This document shows positions 1-8,852 of a DNA stretch of 64,000 nt, in pieces (position 1 is the stretch's first letter; every line of letters starts with the position of its first letter). Source of the stretch: Oscillospiraceae bacterium (GTDB lineage: Bacteria; Bacillota; Clostridia; Oscillospirales; Ruminococcaceae); contig JAGZUF010000003.1 in NCBI GenBank assembly GCA_018380115.1, positions 62,001 to 126,000 of the forward strand, given 5' to 3'. Below the pieces are notes generated by a model. That model had not been told where the DNA came from. It searched no databases and worked only from the letters and a program-made list of their open reading frames with translations. A program made the position numbers and the translations under genes.

Positions 1-1820
1 GGCGCGCCCGCCAGCATCTGCTCGATAACAGGGTGGCGGCCCTCCTCGATGATAAGCCTGTCTGAAGTATCCACCACAGGCTTTGAATACCCGTTGTTCA
101 CCGCCACCTGCGCCAGCGCAGCCAGCACGTCCAACTGAGCCACGGCGCCCGCCGTGCGCTGAATGCGCGCAAGCTGGGCCGCCACAGCGTGCAGCAGGTC
201 GTCGAACAGCTGGTGCTCCAGCACCAGCAGGCGCTCGGATGCGCCCAGTATTTTGTTTTCCAGCGTTTTCAGTTCTTCTGTAATATACCGTTCGGCATTG
301 GCCAGCGTCTGCTTGCGCACAAAGCTTGCAGGCACCTGGCCTGTGAACGAACGGCTCACCTCGATATAATAGCCGAACACACGGTTGTACCCTATCTTCA
401 GCGTGCGGATGCCGGTCTCCTCTTTCAGCTTCGCCTCAAGCTGGGCAAGGTAACCCTTGCCGCCGTGCATGATGTCCCGCAGCTCGTCCACTTCTTTATT
501 ATAGCCGGGGCGGATGACGCCGCCGTCCTTCAGGCTGATGGGCAGCTCGTCGTTCAGCGCGCGGAAAACAAGCTCTTTTACATCCTCCAGCTCGTCTATT
601 CCGTCCGCCAGGCTTGTCAGCATCTCGCTGCGGAAGGCTTTGCACAGGCGCTTTATCTCTGGCAGCCTGCCGCAGGTGCACGCCAGCGCATACACCTCGC
701 GCGGCGTGGCGCTGCCATACACCGTGCGCGTCATCAGGCGCTCCAAATCATACACATGGCCCAGCGCCTCGGCCAGTTCCGCCCGCGTGACAGAGCCGCC
801 TACCAGTTCCTCCACGGCGTCCAGCCTGCGGTTGATAGCCCCCGCGCTCACAAGCGGCTGCTCAATCCATGCGCGCAGAAGGCGCTTGCCCATAGCGGTG
901 CTGGTTTTGTCCAGCACCCACAAGAGCGTGCCTTTTTTTTCACGCCCGCGCATCGTCTGTGTCAGCTCCAGATTGGCGCGCGTAACGGGCGACAGGTGCA
1001 TGTACTGTGCCTCCGCGTAGGCATGCACGTTTTTCAGGCGCTCCACGCCTTTCTTCTGCGTGGCCTCCAGATAAAAAAGCAGCGCGCCCAGCGCCCGCGC
1101 CTGAAGCCCGTCCGCCTCGCAGCCGGCGGCAGCGCAGAACTCGCCGGAGAACTGTGCCTCTACACGTGCCTTACAGGCCTGGGGTTCGAAATCGGAGTCC
1201 TCCAAAAGCTCTACCGCACAGGTGAGCTGCTGCTTGATATAAGCCGTCACATCCTTATAGTCCAGAATGGCCGGGTTGAACAGCACCTCGCTGGGGGCAT
1301 AGCGGCACAGCTCAGATATCATCTGCGCGCCAAGGTCCTGCCCGGAAATACAGGTGACATGCGCCTCGCCTGTGGAGACATCTGCAAAGCACAGGCCGGC
1401 CTGCCCATTTTCTATCAGAATACTGGCGATGAAATTATTCCTGTCATCCTGCAGCATGCTCTGCTCAATGACGGTGCCGGGCGTCACCACGCGCACCACA
1501 TCGCGCTTTACAAGGCCCTTGGCCAGCGCGGGGTCCTCCATCTGCTCGCAGATAGCTACCTTATATCCTTTCTCAATCAGCCTTGCCACATAGTTCTCGT
1601 ACGAGTGGAACGGAACGCCGCACATAGGCGCGCGTTCGGCCTGGCCGCAGTCCCGCCCGGTGAGGGTGAGCTCCAGCTCCTTGGACGCCACAATGGCATC
1701 ATCATAGAACATCTCGTAAAAATCGCCCAGACGGAAAAATAAAAGCTTATCCGGGTGCTGCTTTTTAATTTCGAAATACTGCTGCATCATCGGAGAGAGC
1801 GCCGCCATGCCTTGCACCAT
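1..1820 (-). CDS. mutS: DNA mismatch repair protein MutS (3' part outside the window)
   Basis: MutS recognises mismatched bases and recruits MutL. The reverse strand reads about 600 residues of the N-terminal part: the mismatch-binding domain with LSPMMQQYFEIK, FFRLGDFYEMFYDDA (the Phe-x-Glu wedge is in this stretch) and the CGVPFHSYENYVARL segment, then the connector, lever and clamp. The frame is still open at base 1 near RHPVIEQMLAG, just before the ATPase domain, so the gene is cut by the window edge. An in-frame stop lies shortly upstream of the ATG at 1820; a second ATG at 1808 (MAALSPMMQQ) is an equally possible start. It follows miaB and a ylbF-like gene in one direction, the same order as in Bacillus, which fits one operon. 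Confidence 0.95.
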   Translation of the reverse strand, partial: MVQGMAALSPMMQQYFEIKKQHPDKLLFFRLGDFYEMFYDDAIVASKELELTLTGRDCGQAERAPMCGVPFHSYENYVARLIEKGYKVAICEQMEDPALAKGLVKRDVVRVVTPGTVIEQSMLQDDRNNFIASILIENGQAGLCFADVSTGEAHVTCISGQDLGAQMISELCRYAPSEVLFNPAILDYKDVTAYIKQQLTCAVELLEDSDFEPQACKARVEAQFSGEFCAAAGCEADGLQARALGALLFYLEATQKKGVERLKNVHAYAEAQYMHLSPVTRANLELTQTMRGREKKGTLLWVLDKTSTAMGKRLLRAWIEQPLVSAGAINRRLDAVEELVGGSVTRAELAEALGHVYDLERLMTRTVYGSATPREVYALACTCGRLPEIKRLCKAFRSEMLTSLADGIDELEDVKELVFRALNDELPISLKDGGVIRPGYNKEVDELRDIMHGGKGYLAQLEAKLKEETGIRTLKIGYNRVFGYYIEVSRSFTGQVPASFVRKQTLANAERYITEELKTLENKILGASERLLVLEHQLFDDLLHAVAAQLARIQRTAGAVAQLDVLAALAQVAVNNGYSKPVVDTSDRLIIEEGRHPVIEQMLAGA

Positions 1821-1904
1821 CCTGTTCAGAATTCAAAATGGCCGGGCACGGGCCGCCGCGCTGTGGCACGGCAGGCCGTTTGCCCGGCTTTGCTGTTTTT
1901 GCCC

Positions 1905-2321
1905 TCAATGGCAGCCCGCACAGGAAGCGCAGCTGCCGCTGCACCCGGCGGCCGGCTGCTCTACCGCCATGGGGTCGCCGCCGTTCACCGCCGTGTTGAT
2001 GATGGCATTCACATACTGGATCACGGCATCGAAATCAGTTTTGGCGTCGTTGTAGGCCTGCATGCTGTCATTCATCATAATATCATTGTACAGCCTGTTT
2101 ACTTTGTCGTTCAGCGCCGCTACCTTCTCGTCATCCCTGTCCGATGTTTTGGAGAGCTCGCTGTTCAAATCGATGCGCGCAAGGTTGAAATCTCCAATCA
2201 GCTCCTGCAGGGCCTCGTCCTCATCGTTCATTTTGCGTGCACTGTCCAGCGTGACGTACTCTATCTCCTTCTGAAGCTGCGCAGCAGCCTCTTTGAACAT
2301 GGTAATCGCATCTTTTGCCAT
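1905..2321 (-). CDS. YlbF/YmcA-family protein with Cys-rich tail
   Basis: A 138-residue, mostly helical and acidic protein of the YlbF/YmcA (Com_YlbF) type. In Bacillus, YlbF and YmcA work with YaaT in a complex that affects RNase Y-dependent mRNA processing, competence and sporulation. The position between miaB and mutS matches Bacillus ymcA. The last 20 or so residues hold four cysteines and a final His (CSGSCASCAGCH), suited to metal or Fe-S binding; the Bacillus complex is reported to carry Fe-S clusters, so a role in cluster binding is an inference. AAAGGAAG precedes the ATG at 2321. A canonical helical family member would fill the first 110 residues; the tail is the distinctive part. 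Confidence 0.8.
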   Translation of the reverse strand: MAKDAITMFKEAAAQLQKEIEYVTLDSARKMNDEDEALQELIGDFNLARIDLNSELSKTSDRDDEKVAALNDKVNRLYNDIMMNDSMQAYNDAKTDFDAVIQYVNAIINTAVNGGDPMAVEQPAAGCSGSCASCAGCH

Positions 2322-2357
2322 AAATATTTCTTCCTTTCTTTTTCGGCGGTGAAGGGC

Positions 2358-3743
2358 TCAGGCCTCCAACGCGCCTTTCAGCACCGCGCCTTTTGCGGCG
2401 CCGATATGCACTGTGCAGAACGTGCCCGCAAGGCTTTTGTCCGTGCTGGGGAATTCCACTATCATATTATTATCCAGCCTGCCCGTCATAATGCCCGCTT
2501 CCCGGCCGGGCCCCTCCACCAGCACACGCTGGCTCGTGCCCAGCAGGCTGCTGCACAGCTCTGCCACAATGCCGTCCTGTATTTCCAGCATGCGCGCCAT
2601 GCGCGCCGTTTTCTGCGCGTGGGTGACATGGTCCGGCATGGCGGCGGCACGCGTGCCCTCGCGCTTGGAATAAATAAAGGTGAAAAGCTGGGCATAGCGC
2701 ACCGTGCGGATAAGCTCCAGCGTTTTTTCAAAGTCCTCCTCCGTCTCATCCGGGAATCCCACGATGATGTCGCTGGAGAAGGTCATGTCCGGTATTCTTT
2801 CCTTTGCATAACGAATCAGGCCCAGATAATTCTCTGCCGTATAGCTGCGGTTCATGCGCGCCAGCACCTCATCTGAGCCGGACTGCACCGGCAGGTGCAG
2901 ATGATGGCAGATATGCTTCGAAGCCGCCATGGTGTCTATCAGCTTGCGGGTGGCATCCTTCGGATGGCTCGTCATAAAGCGCAGGCGGTAATCGCCCGGC
3001 ACAGCATCCAAAAGGGCCAGCAGGTCGGAAAAATCCGTCTTTTCCTCCAGCCCCTTGCCGTAGGAGTTCACGTTCTGCCCCAAAAGGGTAATATCCTTAT
3101 AGCCCTGCGCCACAAGGCTGCGGAATTCCTCCATGATTTCGGCGCTGGTGCGGCTGCGCTCGCGCCCGCGCACATAGGGCACGATGCAGTACGAGCAGAA
3201 GTTGTCGCACCCGTACATGATGGGCAGCCACGCGCGGAAGGTGCACCCGCGCTGCAGGGGCATGCCCTCCACGATATCGGGCCGGTCGTCCGGCGCCTGA
3301 AGCACGCGGCGGCGCTTTGCTATGCGGTCGCACAGCAGTTTTGGCAGAAGGTCTATTTTGTTCACGCCGGTGACGATATCCACAAACGGGTAGCTTTGGC
3401 GGAATTTATCCACCACGCTTTTCTGCTGCGTCATGCAGCCGCACACCGCTATCATCAGCTTCGGGTTTTCTTCCTTCAGGGCCTTCAGCGCCCCCACGTT
3501 GCCGAACACGCGCTGCTCGGCGTGCTCGCGCACGGCACAGGTGTTGAATACAATCATATCGGCATCCGAGGCCTTGCTGCACATGGAAAAACCGATATCG
3601 CACAAAACGCCTGCAATCTTTTCCCCGTCATTCACATTCTGCTGGCAGCCGAACGAATGCACATAAAGCTTCGGTGTGCGCCGGTAATAAGCCGCTATGA
3701 CATCTGCCGCCGCGCTGTTTCTCTCAAACTGCACCTTCTGCAT
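2358..3743 (-). CDS. miaB: tRNA-2-methylthio-N6-dimethylallyladenosine synthase MiaB
   Basis: MiaB is a radical-SAM enzyme that methylthiolates i6A37 in tRNAs reading U-starting codons. The 461-residue protein has the N-terminal UPF0004 domain with its three cluster cysteines (SFGCQQN, FNTCAVREHA, AVCGCMTQQ), the radical-SAM CxxxCxxC motif in GCDNFCSYCIVPYVRGRERSR-like context near residue 185, and a C-terminal TRAM domain (last 65 residues). Length and order are standard. The ATG at 3743 has AGAGG upstream and a promoter at 3803-3831. It is the first gene of the miaB-ylbF-mutS run. Confidence 0.96.
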   Translation of the reverse strand: MQKVQFERNSAAADVIAAYYRRTPKLYVHSFGCQQNVNDGEKIAGVLCDIGFSMCSKASDADMIVFNTCAVREHAEQRVFGNVGALKALKEENPKLMIAVCGCMTQQKSVVDKFRQSYPFVDIVTGVNKIDLLPKLLCDRIAKRRRVLQAPDDRPDIVEGMPLQRGCTFRAWLPIMYGCDNFCSYCIVPYVRGRERSRTSAEIMEEFRSLVAQGYKDITLLGQNVNSYGKGLEEKTDFSDLLALLDAVPGDYRLRFMTSHPKDATRKLIDTMAASKHICHHLHLPVQSGSDEVLARMNRSYTAENYLGLIRYAKERIPDMTFSSDIIVGFPDETEEDFEKTLELIRTVRYAQLFTFIYSKREGTRAAAMPDHVTHAQKTARMARMLEIQDGIVAELCSSLLGTSQRVLVEGPGREAGIMTGRLDNNMIVEFPSTDKSLAGTFCTVHIGAAKGAVLKGALEA

Positions 3744-3802
3744 GGGGTACCTCTTGCTCTTTCTTCCTACAAAATGGGCCTACTTCTCGAATATACAAAT
3801 TC

Positions 3803-3831
3803 ATTTTACTATATTTTGTGTTTTTTCGCAA
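3803..3831 (-). promoter_or_regulatory. Predicted sigma-A promoter for miaB
   Basis: Reading the minus strand, TTGCGA (3826-3831) is followed after 17 bp by TAAAAT (3803-3808), about 60 nt before the miaB ATG. The surrounding 60 bp are AT-rich compared with the neighbouring genes. Confidence 0.6.
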
Positions 3832-3928
3832 GAAAAAAGTGAGCCGCACGGCGCCGGGAAATACCCCTTGCACCGCACGGCCTGCCGTGCTGAAGCTGTA
3901 CCGGCCCCGTTTTGCCCGGGCCCGGGCT

Positions 3929-5173
3929 TTATCTGCCGCGCTTCCATGTGCGCAGGCACAATATGGAAAACGCGGCTGCCAGCACCGCCTGTGAAAACAG
4001 GAACATCCATGGCGACCATATGCGCAGGCCGAAAATGTGAAACAGGTTTGTGCGCATCAGCTCGCCATAGAGTCCGCTGGCGCCATGCGGAAGAAGGTCA
4101 AGCCACTGGGAAACGCCCGCCGGCATGTTCTGGGCCAGCACCGGCAGCCCGAATATTCCCAGCGCCATGGCCACGCCCGCGGCAAACGCGCTGTGCAGGC
4201 GTGCGGACAGCCACAGGACGATGCTGCCCAAAGATACCGCCGAGAGCAGCATGCCCGCCATACAGACAAGCTCTGCCTGCCAGATGGTGAGCGGCGCTGT
4301 CGCCAGCGGCTTTATCAGCTGAACTGGACAGGCAAGGCCGCTTGTGCCCAGCACCGCAAACTGGAAGGCAAGATAAACCGCCAGCATGCACACGCTGGCC
4401 GCCAATATCCAGAACAGGCCCGCCAGAAGCTTTGCACGCGCCAGTACGCCCCGGCCATGCTTTGTGCAAAGCAGTACGGGAGCGGCTTTTCGGCGCCACT
4501 CGGCGGCAAATATCTGCCCCAGCCCCAGCGCCAGAAAGAACTGCAGGTAAGGGATATTGGACGAAAGCATCTCCGCCCAGGTGCGCAGGCCGCCGCTCAC
4601 GCTGCCGGCGCCGAAATAGTCATAATAAAACGGCTTTTCCACGCGGGCCTCCTGTGACTCAAAAAAGGCCTTGTCCTGCGCCGCACCCGGCATATCCTGC
4701 GGGAACTGCCCGGCGAGATATTCTTCCAGCCACTGTGCGCGCAGGTCATAAAAGGCCAGCGCATCCTCCGGCCTTGCATCCCGCAGGGTCCCCCGTTCAT
4801 ACGTACCCCTCTGCAGCACGCTTTCCAGCGGGGCCAGCACATCCATTGTGGGGATGAGATATGCAGCGTATTGCTCATTGCTGGGCTCCCATGCCCCCCA
4901 CTGCTCATCATAAACAAGCTTGCTTTCATCCGCATAGCCCTGCTGGTAAAAGGCAAGGGCTTCGGCCAGCTTTTCGCCGGTGAGCGGTCCCTTCCACCGC
5001 TGCGCATACTGTTTTTGCAGAGCTGTATTTTCCGGCCCGCTGTAAAAGAAGGCTGAAGAGCCCAGCGTAATATTCATGATGCACAAAAAAAGAAGCAAGG
5101 CGGCCGCCAGTGCCAAAAACACCTTGGCGGTGCGCTGCCGCCAAAGCTTTTTTACTTCATTCCAAAACAGCAT
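3929..5173 (-). CDS. ABC-2-type permease subunit with large extracytoplasmic loop (second of two)
   Basis: A 414-residue membrane protein. One helix near residues 15-38 is followed by a soluble, probably extracytoplasmic segment of about 170 residues and then five or six hydrophobic helices in the C-terminal half. The start at 5173 (MLFWNEVKKLWRQR) is chosen because GGAGGG lies 7 nt upstream; longer upstream reading frames run into the preceding gene. The architecture matches the adjacent gene 5187-6452, with which it probably forms a heterodimeric channel for the ATPase at 6452-7327. The substrate cannot be told from sequence; context with an ECF sigma factor suggests export of, or defence against, an envelope-active compound. 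Confidence 0.75.
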   Translation of the reverse strand: MLFWNEVKKLWRQRTAKVFLALAAALLLFLCIMNITLGSSAFFYSGPENTALQKQYAQRWKGPLTGEKLAEALAFYQQGYADESKLVYDEQWGAWEPSNEQYAAYLIPTMDVLAPLESVLQRGTYERGTLRDARPEDALAFYDLRAQWLEEYLAGQFPQDMPGAAQDKAFFESQEARVEKPFYYDYFGAGSVSGGLRTWAEMLSSNIPYLQFFLALGLGQIFAAEWRRKAAPVLLCTKHGRGVLARAKLLAGLFWILAASVCMLAVYLAFQFAVLGTSGLACPVQLIKPLATAPLTIWQAELVCMAGMLLSAVSLGSIVLWLSARLHSAFAAGVAMALGIFGLPVLAQNMPAGVSQWLDLLPHGASGLYGELMRTNLFHIFGLRIWSPWMFLFSQAVLAAAFSILCLRTWKRGR

Positions 5174-5186
5174 GCTTTTCCCTCCT

Positions 5187-6452
5187 TCATACTGTCTGCC
5201 TGCGGCGCCAGCACCGTGCGGCAGCGGCCGCGCCGCACAGGGCAAGCGCCAGCGGCACCGCAAGCTGAAGCACCTGCGCCGGCACGGGCCTGCCCGCCAC
5301 GTCAAAAAACATCTCGCCCTGCATAAAAGCAAAAGCCGTGCTCACATTTCCGGGCAAAAGCTGGCGCAGCACGTCCATGCCGGGCAGGAAGCGCAGTATC
5401 TCCGGCAAAATCAGAATACACACAGAAGCCGCCATAGCGGCAAAGGACGAACGCAGGCACGCCGAGAAGCACAGGGAAACGCCTGCCATGCCGAGGCAGC
5501 AGATATAGCCGTATAAAATGGCGCCTGCCTCACATTGCAGCATATTAACAGGATTGACAAGGTATAGTGCATCTTCAGACGAGACCTGCACGGCGGCATT
5601 CCAACCGTCTGTGCCGCTAAAGGCAAGCTGGGCTGCCGCAATGGCGGCAGTGCCCGCGGCATACAGCGCGCTGGCCGCACACAGCGCCGCGCACACCTTG
5701 GCCCGCGCCAGCGCCATGCGCCCATGCCGCGCCGCCTTCAAAACAGCGTCTGCCCCTGTTTTCACTTCGCCTGCGAATACAGGCGCACATAAAATACAGA
5801 TAAAGAAGGCCGCAAGGTAGGCCACAATGGTATGGGCTCTGGTATATTCGGAAAAGCCCTTTGTATAGCCGTAGGCAAAAGGCGTTTGCAGCTGTGCCTC
5901 CCGCTTCAGCAGGGCATCTGCCTGCGCCTCGTTCAGACTGCCGTTCTGCTGGCGGAACTCAACAGAGGCCAGCACCTTTTCATGCCGCAGCTCATAAAAC
6001 CGGCGAAGCTGCGAAGCGTCGGCTGTATACAGGCCGGCCTCCTGCGCCCCGGCGCCTTCGTAGGCCCCGGAAATATTCAGCACCGATTCCATCAGCGGCA
6101 CAACAGCCTCCACCGGGTCGTACCATTGGCGGCGCGCCTGAGGGGTAAAGGCCTTCACGCCGTTTTGCTCCTGCGTGTTCCCGTTTTGCGCATAGGCATG
6201 CTGAAGGTTTTTCAGGGCCTTTTCCAGCGCTTCCGCCTCCAGCCTGCCTGCCCACCGCCCGGCAAATTCCTTTTGTCTTGCCGTTTCCCGCGGGCCGTTG
6301 TGCATCGGCTGATAGTATCTGTCCATATCCGAAAGAGCATCCACCCCGGTATAAACGCCCAAGCAGACAGCCGCCGCCAGCAATGCCAGCAGGCACAGGG
6401 GCGCTGTGCGTCCGCGCCAGCATTTTTTCCATTCCTCCCAGAACAGGGCCAT
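5187..6452 (-). CDS. ABC-2-type permease subunit with large extracytoplasmic loop (first of two)
   Basis: A 421-residue paralogue in architecture of the next gene: an N-terminal helix (about residues 15-38), a soluble loop of about 165 residues rich in Glu/Gln/Tyr, then about six helices. The ATG at 6452 overlaps the stop of the ATPase gene (TGATG), so the two are translationally coupled; a GTG one codon earlier is an alternative. Only 13 bp separate its stop from the next permease start. The shared layout of both permeases suggests gene duplication. Confidence 0.75.
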   Translation of the reverse strand: MALFWEEWKKCWRGRTAPLCLLALLAAAVCLGVYTGVDALSDMDRYYQPMHNGPRETARQKEFAGRWAGRLEAEALEKALKNLQHAYAQNGNTQEQNGVKAFTPQARRQWYDPVEAVVPLMESVLNISGAYEGAGAQEAGLYTADASQLRRFYELRHEKVLASVEFRQQNGSLNEAQADALLKREAQLQTPFAYGYTKGFSEYTRAHTIVAYLAAFFICILCAPVFAGEVKTGADAVLKAARHGRMALARAKVCAALCAASALYAAGTAAIAAAQLAFSGTDGWNAAVQVSSEDALYLVNPVNMLQCEAGAILYGYICCLGMAGVSLCFSACLRSSFAAMAASVCILILPEILRFLPGMDVLRQLLPGNVSTAFAFMQGEMFFDVAGRPVPAQVLQLAVPLALALCGAAAAARCWRRRQTV

Positions 6453-7327
6453 CACTGCGCCTCCGTTTCGCCAGAGAAGTGATACAGGTACAGGTCCTCC
6501 AAAACAGGGGTGCAGGCGCGCGCCTCCGGGCCCGGCGGGGCGTCCGCCACAATGCGCAGCACCGTCTGCCCGCCTTCATGGCGCAGGTTTGCCACGGCAT
6601 ATTCCTGCTCTGCACGGTGTACCAGATGGTCCGGCACGGCATATTCCCACACCCTGCCCTGCATCTTTTCCACAAGCTGCGCCACCGTGCCCTCCAGCAC
6701 AAACGCGCCCTGCTTCATCAGGAACACTCTGTCCGCAATGCTCTCCACATCCGAGACAATGTGCGTGGAGAGCAGCACAATACGGTCTTTCGCAAGGTCT
6801 GCCAGCAGATTGCGCAGGCGCACGCGCTCTTTTGGGTCCAGCCCGGCAGTGGGCTCGTCCAGCACCAGTATTTCAGGTTCATTCAGCAGCGCCTGGGCAA
6901 TGCCAAGGCGCTGCTTCATTCCGCCGGAAAATGTTTTTATCCGTTTTTTCGCCACCCCGGCCAGCGCCACTTCTTCCAGAAGCTGCGCCGTCTTCTGCTT
7001 TGCCTGCGGCCTGGGCAGGCCCTTCAGCGCCGCAATATAAAGCAAAAAATCCTGCGCGGAGTATTCCGGGTAATAGCCGAAATCCTGCGGAAGATAGCCC
7101 AGCAGATCCCGGTAGCGCGCGTCCATGGCATAGATGCTTTCGCCATCCAGCAGCACTTCGCCCGAGGTCGGCGTCAAAATTCCGCACAGCATACGCATCA
7201 GCGTGGTCTTGCCCGCGCCGTTCGCCCCCAAAAGGCCGTATACGCCGCGGGTGAGCGTGGCCGATACCCTGTCCACAGCGATTTTGGAGCCATACTGCTT
7301 TGTCAATCTGTCCAGTTTCAACTGCAT
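6452..7327 (-). CDS. ABC transporter ATP-binding protein
   Basis: A 291-residue ABC-2-type ATPase. Walker A is GANGAGKTT near residue 35, the Q-loop sits in GYLPQDFGYYP, the signature is TFSGGMKQRLGIAQALL, Walker B is ILVLDEPTAGLDP, and the switch His is in LLSTHIVSDVE. The C-terminal 80 residues form the usual accessory domain. The start at 7327 (MQLKLDRLTKQYG) follows AGGAGAG. It lies between the membrane protein 7344-8168 and two permeases and should energise them. Resembles antibiotic-peptide or bacitracin-type exporters, but the substrate is unknown. Confidence 0.85.
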   Translation of the reverse strand: MQLKLDRLTKQYGSKIAVDRVSATLTRGVYGLLGANGAGKTTLMRMLCGILTPTSGEVLLDGESIYAMDARYRDLLGYLPQDFGYYPEYSAQDFLLYIAALKGLPRPQAKQKTAQLLEEVALAGVAKKRIKTFSGGMKQRLGIAQALLNEPEILVLDEPTAGLDPKERVRLRNLLADLAKDRIVLLSTHIVSDVESIADRVFLMKQGAFVLEGTVAQLVEKMQGRVWEYAVPDHLVHRAEQEYAVANLRHEGGQTVLRIVADAPPGPEARACTPVLEDLYLYHFSGETEAQ

Positions 7328-7343
7328 TGGAAGCTCTCCTTTC

Positions 7344-8168
7344 TCATATGGAGGCGCACGCATCCTCTGCGGGCCTCATCCGGCGCGCGAGCCGCGCCGC
7401 CTCCCGGGCAAACCATATTCCCGCCACTACCAGCGCCGCCAGCCACACCCAGACGGCATACAGCATATACAAAGCTGCGGCAAGCTGCGTCATCAGCGCA
7501 CAGCCAAGGGAAAGTAACACACACAGGGCCGCACAGGAGGACGGCCCATGCCCGCTGCCTTTCGTGCATACATTCAGCAGAGCGGCGGCACAGGTGAGGA
7601 AGGGCACCAGCGCATATAATGCCAGGCTCCATACCGGCACGCCCGCTTGCCGCCCAAAGGAGGCCCATGCCGCCCCCAGTAAGACAGCCAGGCATGCAAG
7701 GTCTGCCACTGCGGCAGAGACAAGGCGCACCAGCATAAGCTGCATGCGGGAGGCGCGCGTGGCACACTCCAGCTCGGCCATGCCGCAGGCCTCGCTGCGG
7801 AACATTTCCGGCAGGCAGCCAAGCACCAGCACCGGAGAAAAAAAGGCGACATAGCCGCCAAGATAGCCTCCCGCAAGCCCCTGCAGCACATCGCCCAGCG
7901 AGTACAGGCCGGCCACACCGGCCAAAAGCACCAGCGCCTGCGCTGCCCAAAGCCGGGGTGCGGAAAAGCGCGCCACCTGCCGGAACATGGCCGCGCTGCC
8001 CGTCCGCACCAGCATGCGTCTTTCGCGCACAAGGCGCGCGCACGCCTGCTGGGTGCGCAGCACGGCTTTCCGGCGCGCCGGGGCACCGGCGCCGTTCTTT
8101 TCAAATGCTCTGTAAAGCGATGCTTCAAACCTGTTCACATATCTTCCCTCCAATTCGCTTTGAGCCAC
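7344..8168 (-). CDS. Polytopic membrane protein of the sigma/ABC operon, function unknown
   Basis: A 274-residue protein: about 65 soluble N-terminal residues rich in Arg and Ala, then about six hydrophobic helices, ending in a charged tail. The first codons overlap the sigma factor gene by 34 bp, so it is the immediate partner of the sigma factor. That position is typical of an anti-sigma factor, but no zinc-binding HxxxCxxC motif is present, and the multi-helix form is unlike classical single-helix anti-sigmas. It could also be a third membrane component of the transporter. I do not recognise a named family. Confidence 0.6.
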   Translation of the reverse strand: MAQSELEGRYVNRFEASLYRAFEKNGAGAPARRKAVLRTQQACARLVRERRMLVRTGSAAMFRQVARFSAPRLWAAQALVLLAGVAGLYSLGDVLQGLAGGYLGGYVAFFSPVLVLGCLPEMFRSEACGMAELECATRASRMQLMLVRLVSAAVADLACLAVLLGAAWASFGRQAGVPVWSLALYALVPFLTCAAALLNVCTKGSGHGPSSCAALCVLLSLGCALMTQLAAALYMLYAVWVWLAALVVAGIWFAREAARLARRMRPAEDACASI

Positions 8169-8644
8169 TGTATGCCGCGGCGCACGCGCGCCTGTGCCGT
8201 GCGCGCTGCAACGCCCTGCACTACGGCTATCTCTTTGAATTTCAAGCGGTAGGCAAAGCGCAGTATCACGGCTTCCCGCACATCTGCGGGCAGGCCGGCC
8301 ACCATCTGCCGGAAGGCATTGTCGCTTTCGGCCCCGGCCAATTCATCCTCTGCAGCCGCCATTTCTTCCAGCGCCTGCTGCGGGGGACGCCGCAGGCTGT
8401 CGAGATACAGGTGCCTTGCCGTAACAAAGCAATAGGCGCGCAGGTTTCCCGCAACCTGGCCGCGCATCACCTTTTCTAGCACGCGCAGGAATGCCTCCTG
8501 CGTGATGTCCTCTGCCAGCGTCTCATTGCGGCACAAATGCCGTGCATACCGCAGCACTTCGCCGTAATGCTGCTGCACCAGCGCCTGCGCACACGCCTCA
8601 CTGCCTTTGCGCAGGCCATGTACCAGCGCCTTGTCCTGCGGCAT
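8135..8644 (-). CDS. ECF-type RNA polymerase sigma factor
   Basis: A 169-residue sigma-70 family factor with region 2 (LRYARHLCRNETLAEDITQEAFLRV, residues about 30-55) and region 4 (LPADVREAVILRF...FKEIAVVQGVAARTAQARVRRGIQWLK, residues about 115-160); region 3 and region 1 are lacking, as in ECF sigmas. The ATG at 8644 follows GAAGGGAAG; the frame upstream is open to 9070 but has no coding character and passes through the 8690-8730 hairpin. It heads an operon with a membrane protein, an ABC ATPase and two permeases, and probably directs their transcription in response to an envelope signal. Confidence 0.85.
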   Translation of the reverse strand: MPQDKALVHGLRKGSEACAQALVQQHYGEVLRYARHLCRNETLAEDITQEAFLRVLEKVMRGQVAGNLRAYCFVTARHLYLDSLRRPPQQALEEMAAAEDELAGAESDNAFRQMVAGLPADVREAVILRFAYRLKFKEIAVVQGVAARTAQARVRRGIQWLKANWREDM

Positions 8645-8689
8645 GCTTTCACTTCCCTTCACCTTGTATAACGCATTGCGGCAAAAAAA

Positions 8690-8730
8690 GGATGCACGGT
8701 GCGAAAAAAGTTTTTTCGCACCGTGCATCC
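8690..8730. terminator. Perfect 20-bp inverted repeat in the divergent intergenic region
   Basis: Two 20-base arms (8690-8709 and 8711-8730) are perfectly complementary around one central G, with A7 on the left flank and T6 shortly after the right arm, so it has terminator form on both strands. It lies in the 208 bp between the divergent genes starting at 8644 and 8853, so it cannot be an ordinary end-of-operon terminator for either gene. Confidence 0.7.
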
Positions 8731-8759
8731 GCTGTTTTTTCCGTGTTTTCCACACTGCG

Positions 8760-8788
8760 TTGCATGGCAGGCAGCGTGGGCATAAGAT
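8760..8788 (+). promoter_or_regulatory. Predicted promoter for the Cys-rich protein gene
   Basis: TTGCAT (8760-8765), 17 bp, TAAGAT (8783-8788). It is correctly placed 64 bp before the ATG at 8853, downstream of the 8690-8730 hairpin. Confidence 0.45.
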
Positions 8789-8852
8789 ACGGTATACCGC
8801 CGGGCCCATACGGTAGCAGTATATCGTTTCCATCGAAAGGAGGCACTCCCTC

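Noticed and set aside
189..1742. A 517-codon plus-strand frame
   Set aside because: It is antisense to mutS, whose motifs are unmistakable; long antisense frames are common in this GC-rich DNA.
4037..4657. Plus-strand frames opposite the ABC permeases
   Set aside because: The minus strand carries clear membrane proteins with good ribosome sites; the plus frames are compositional shadows.
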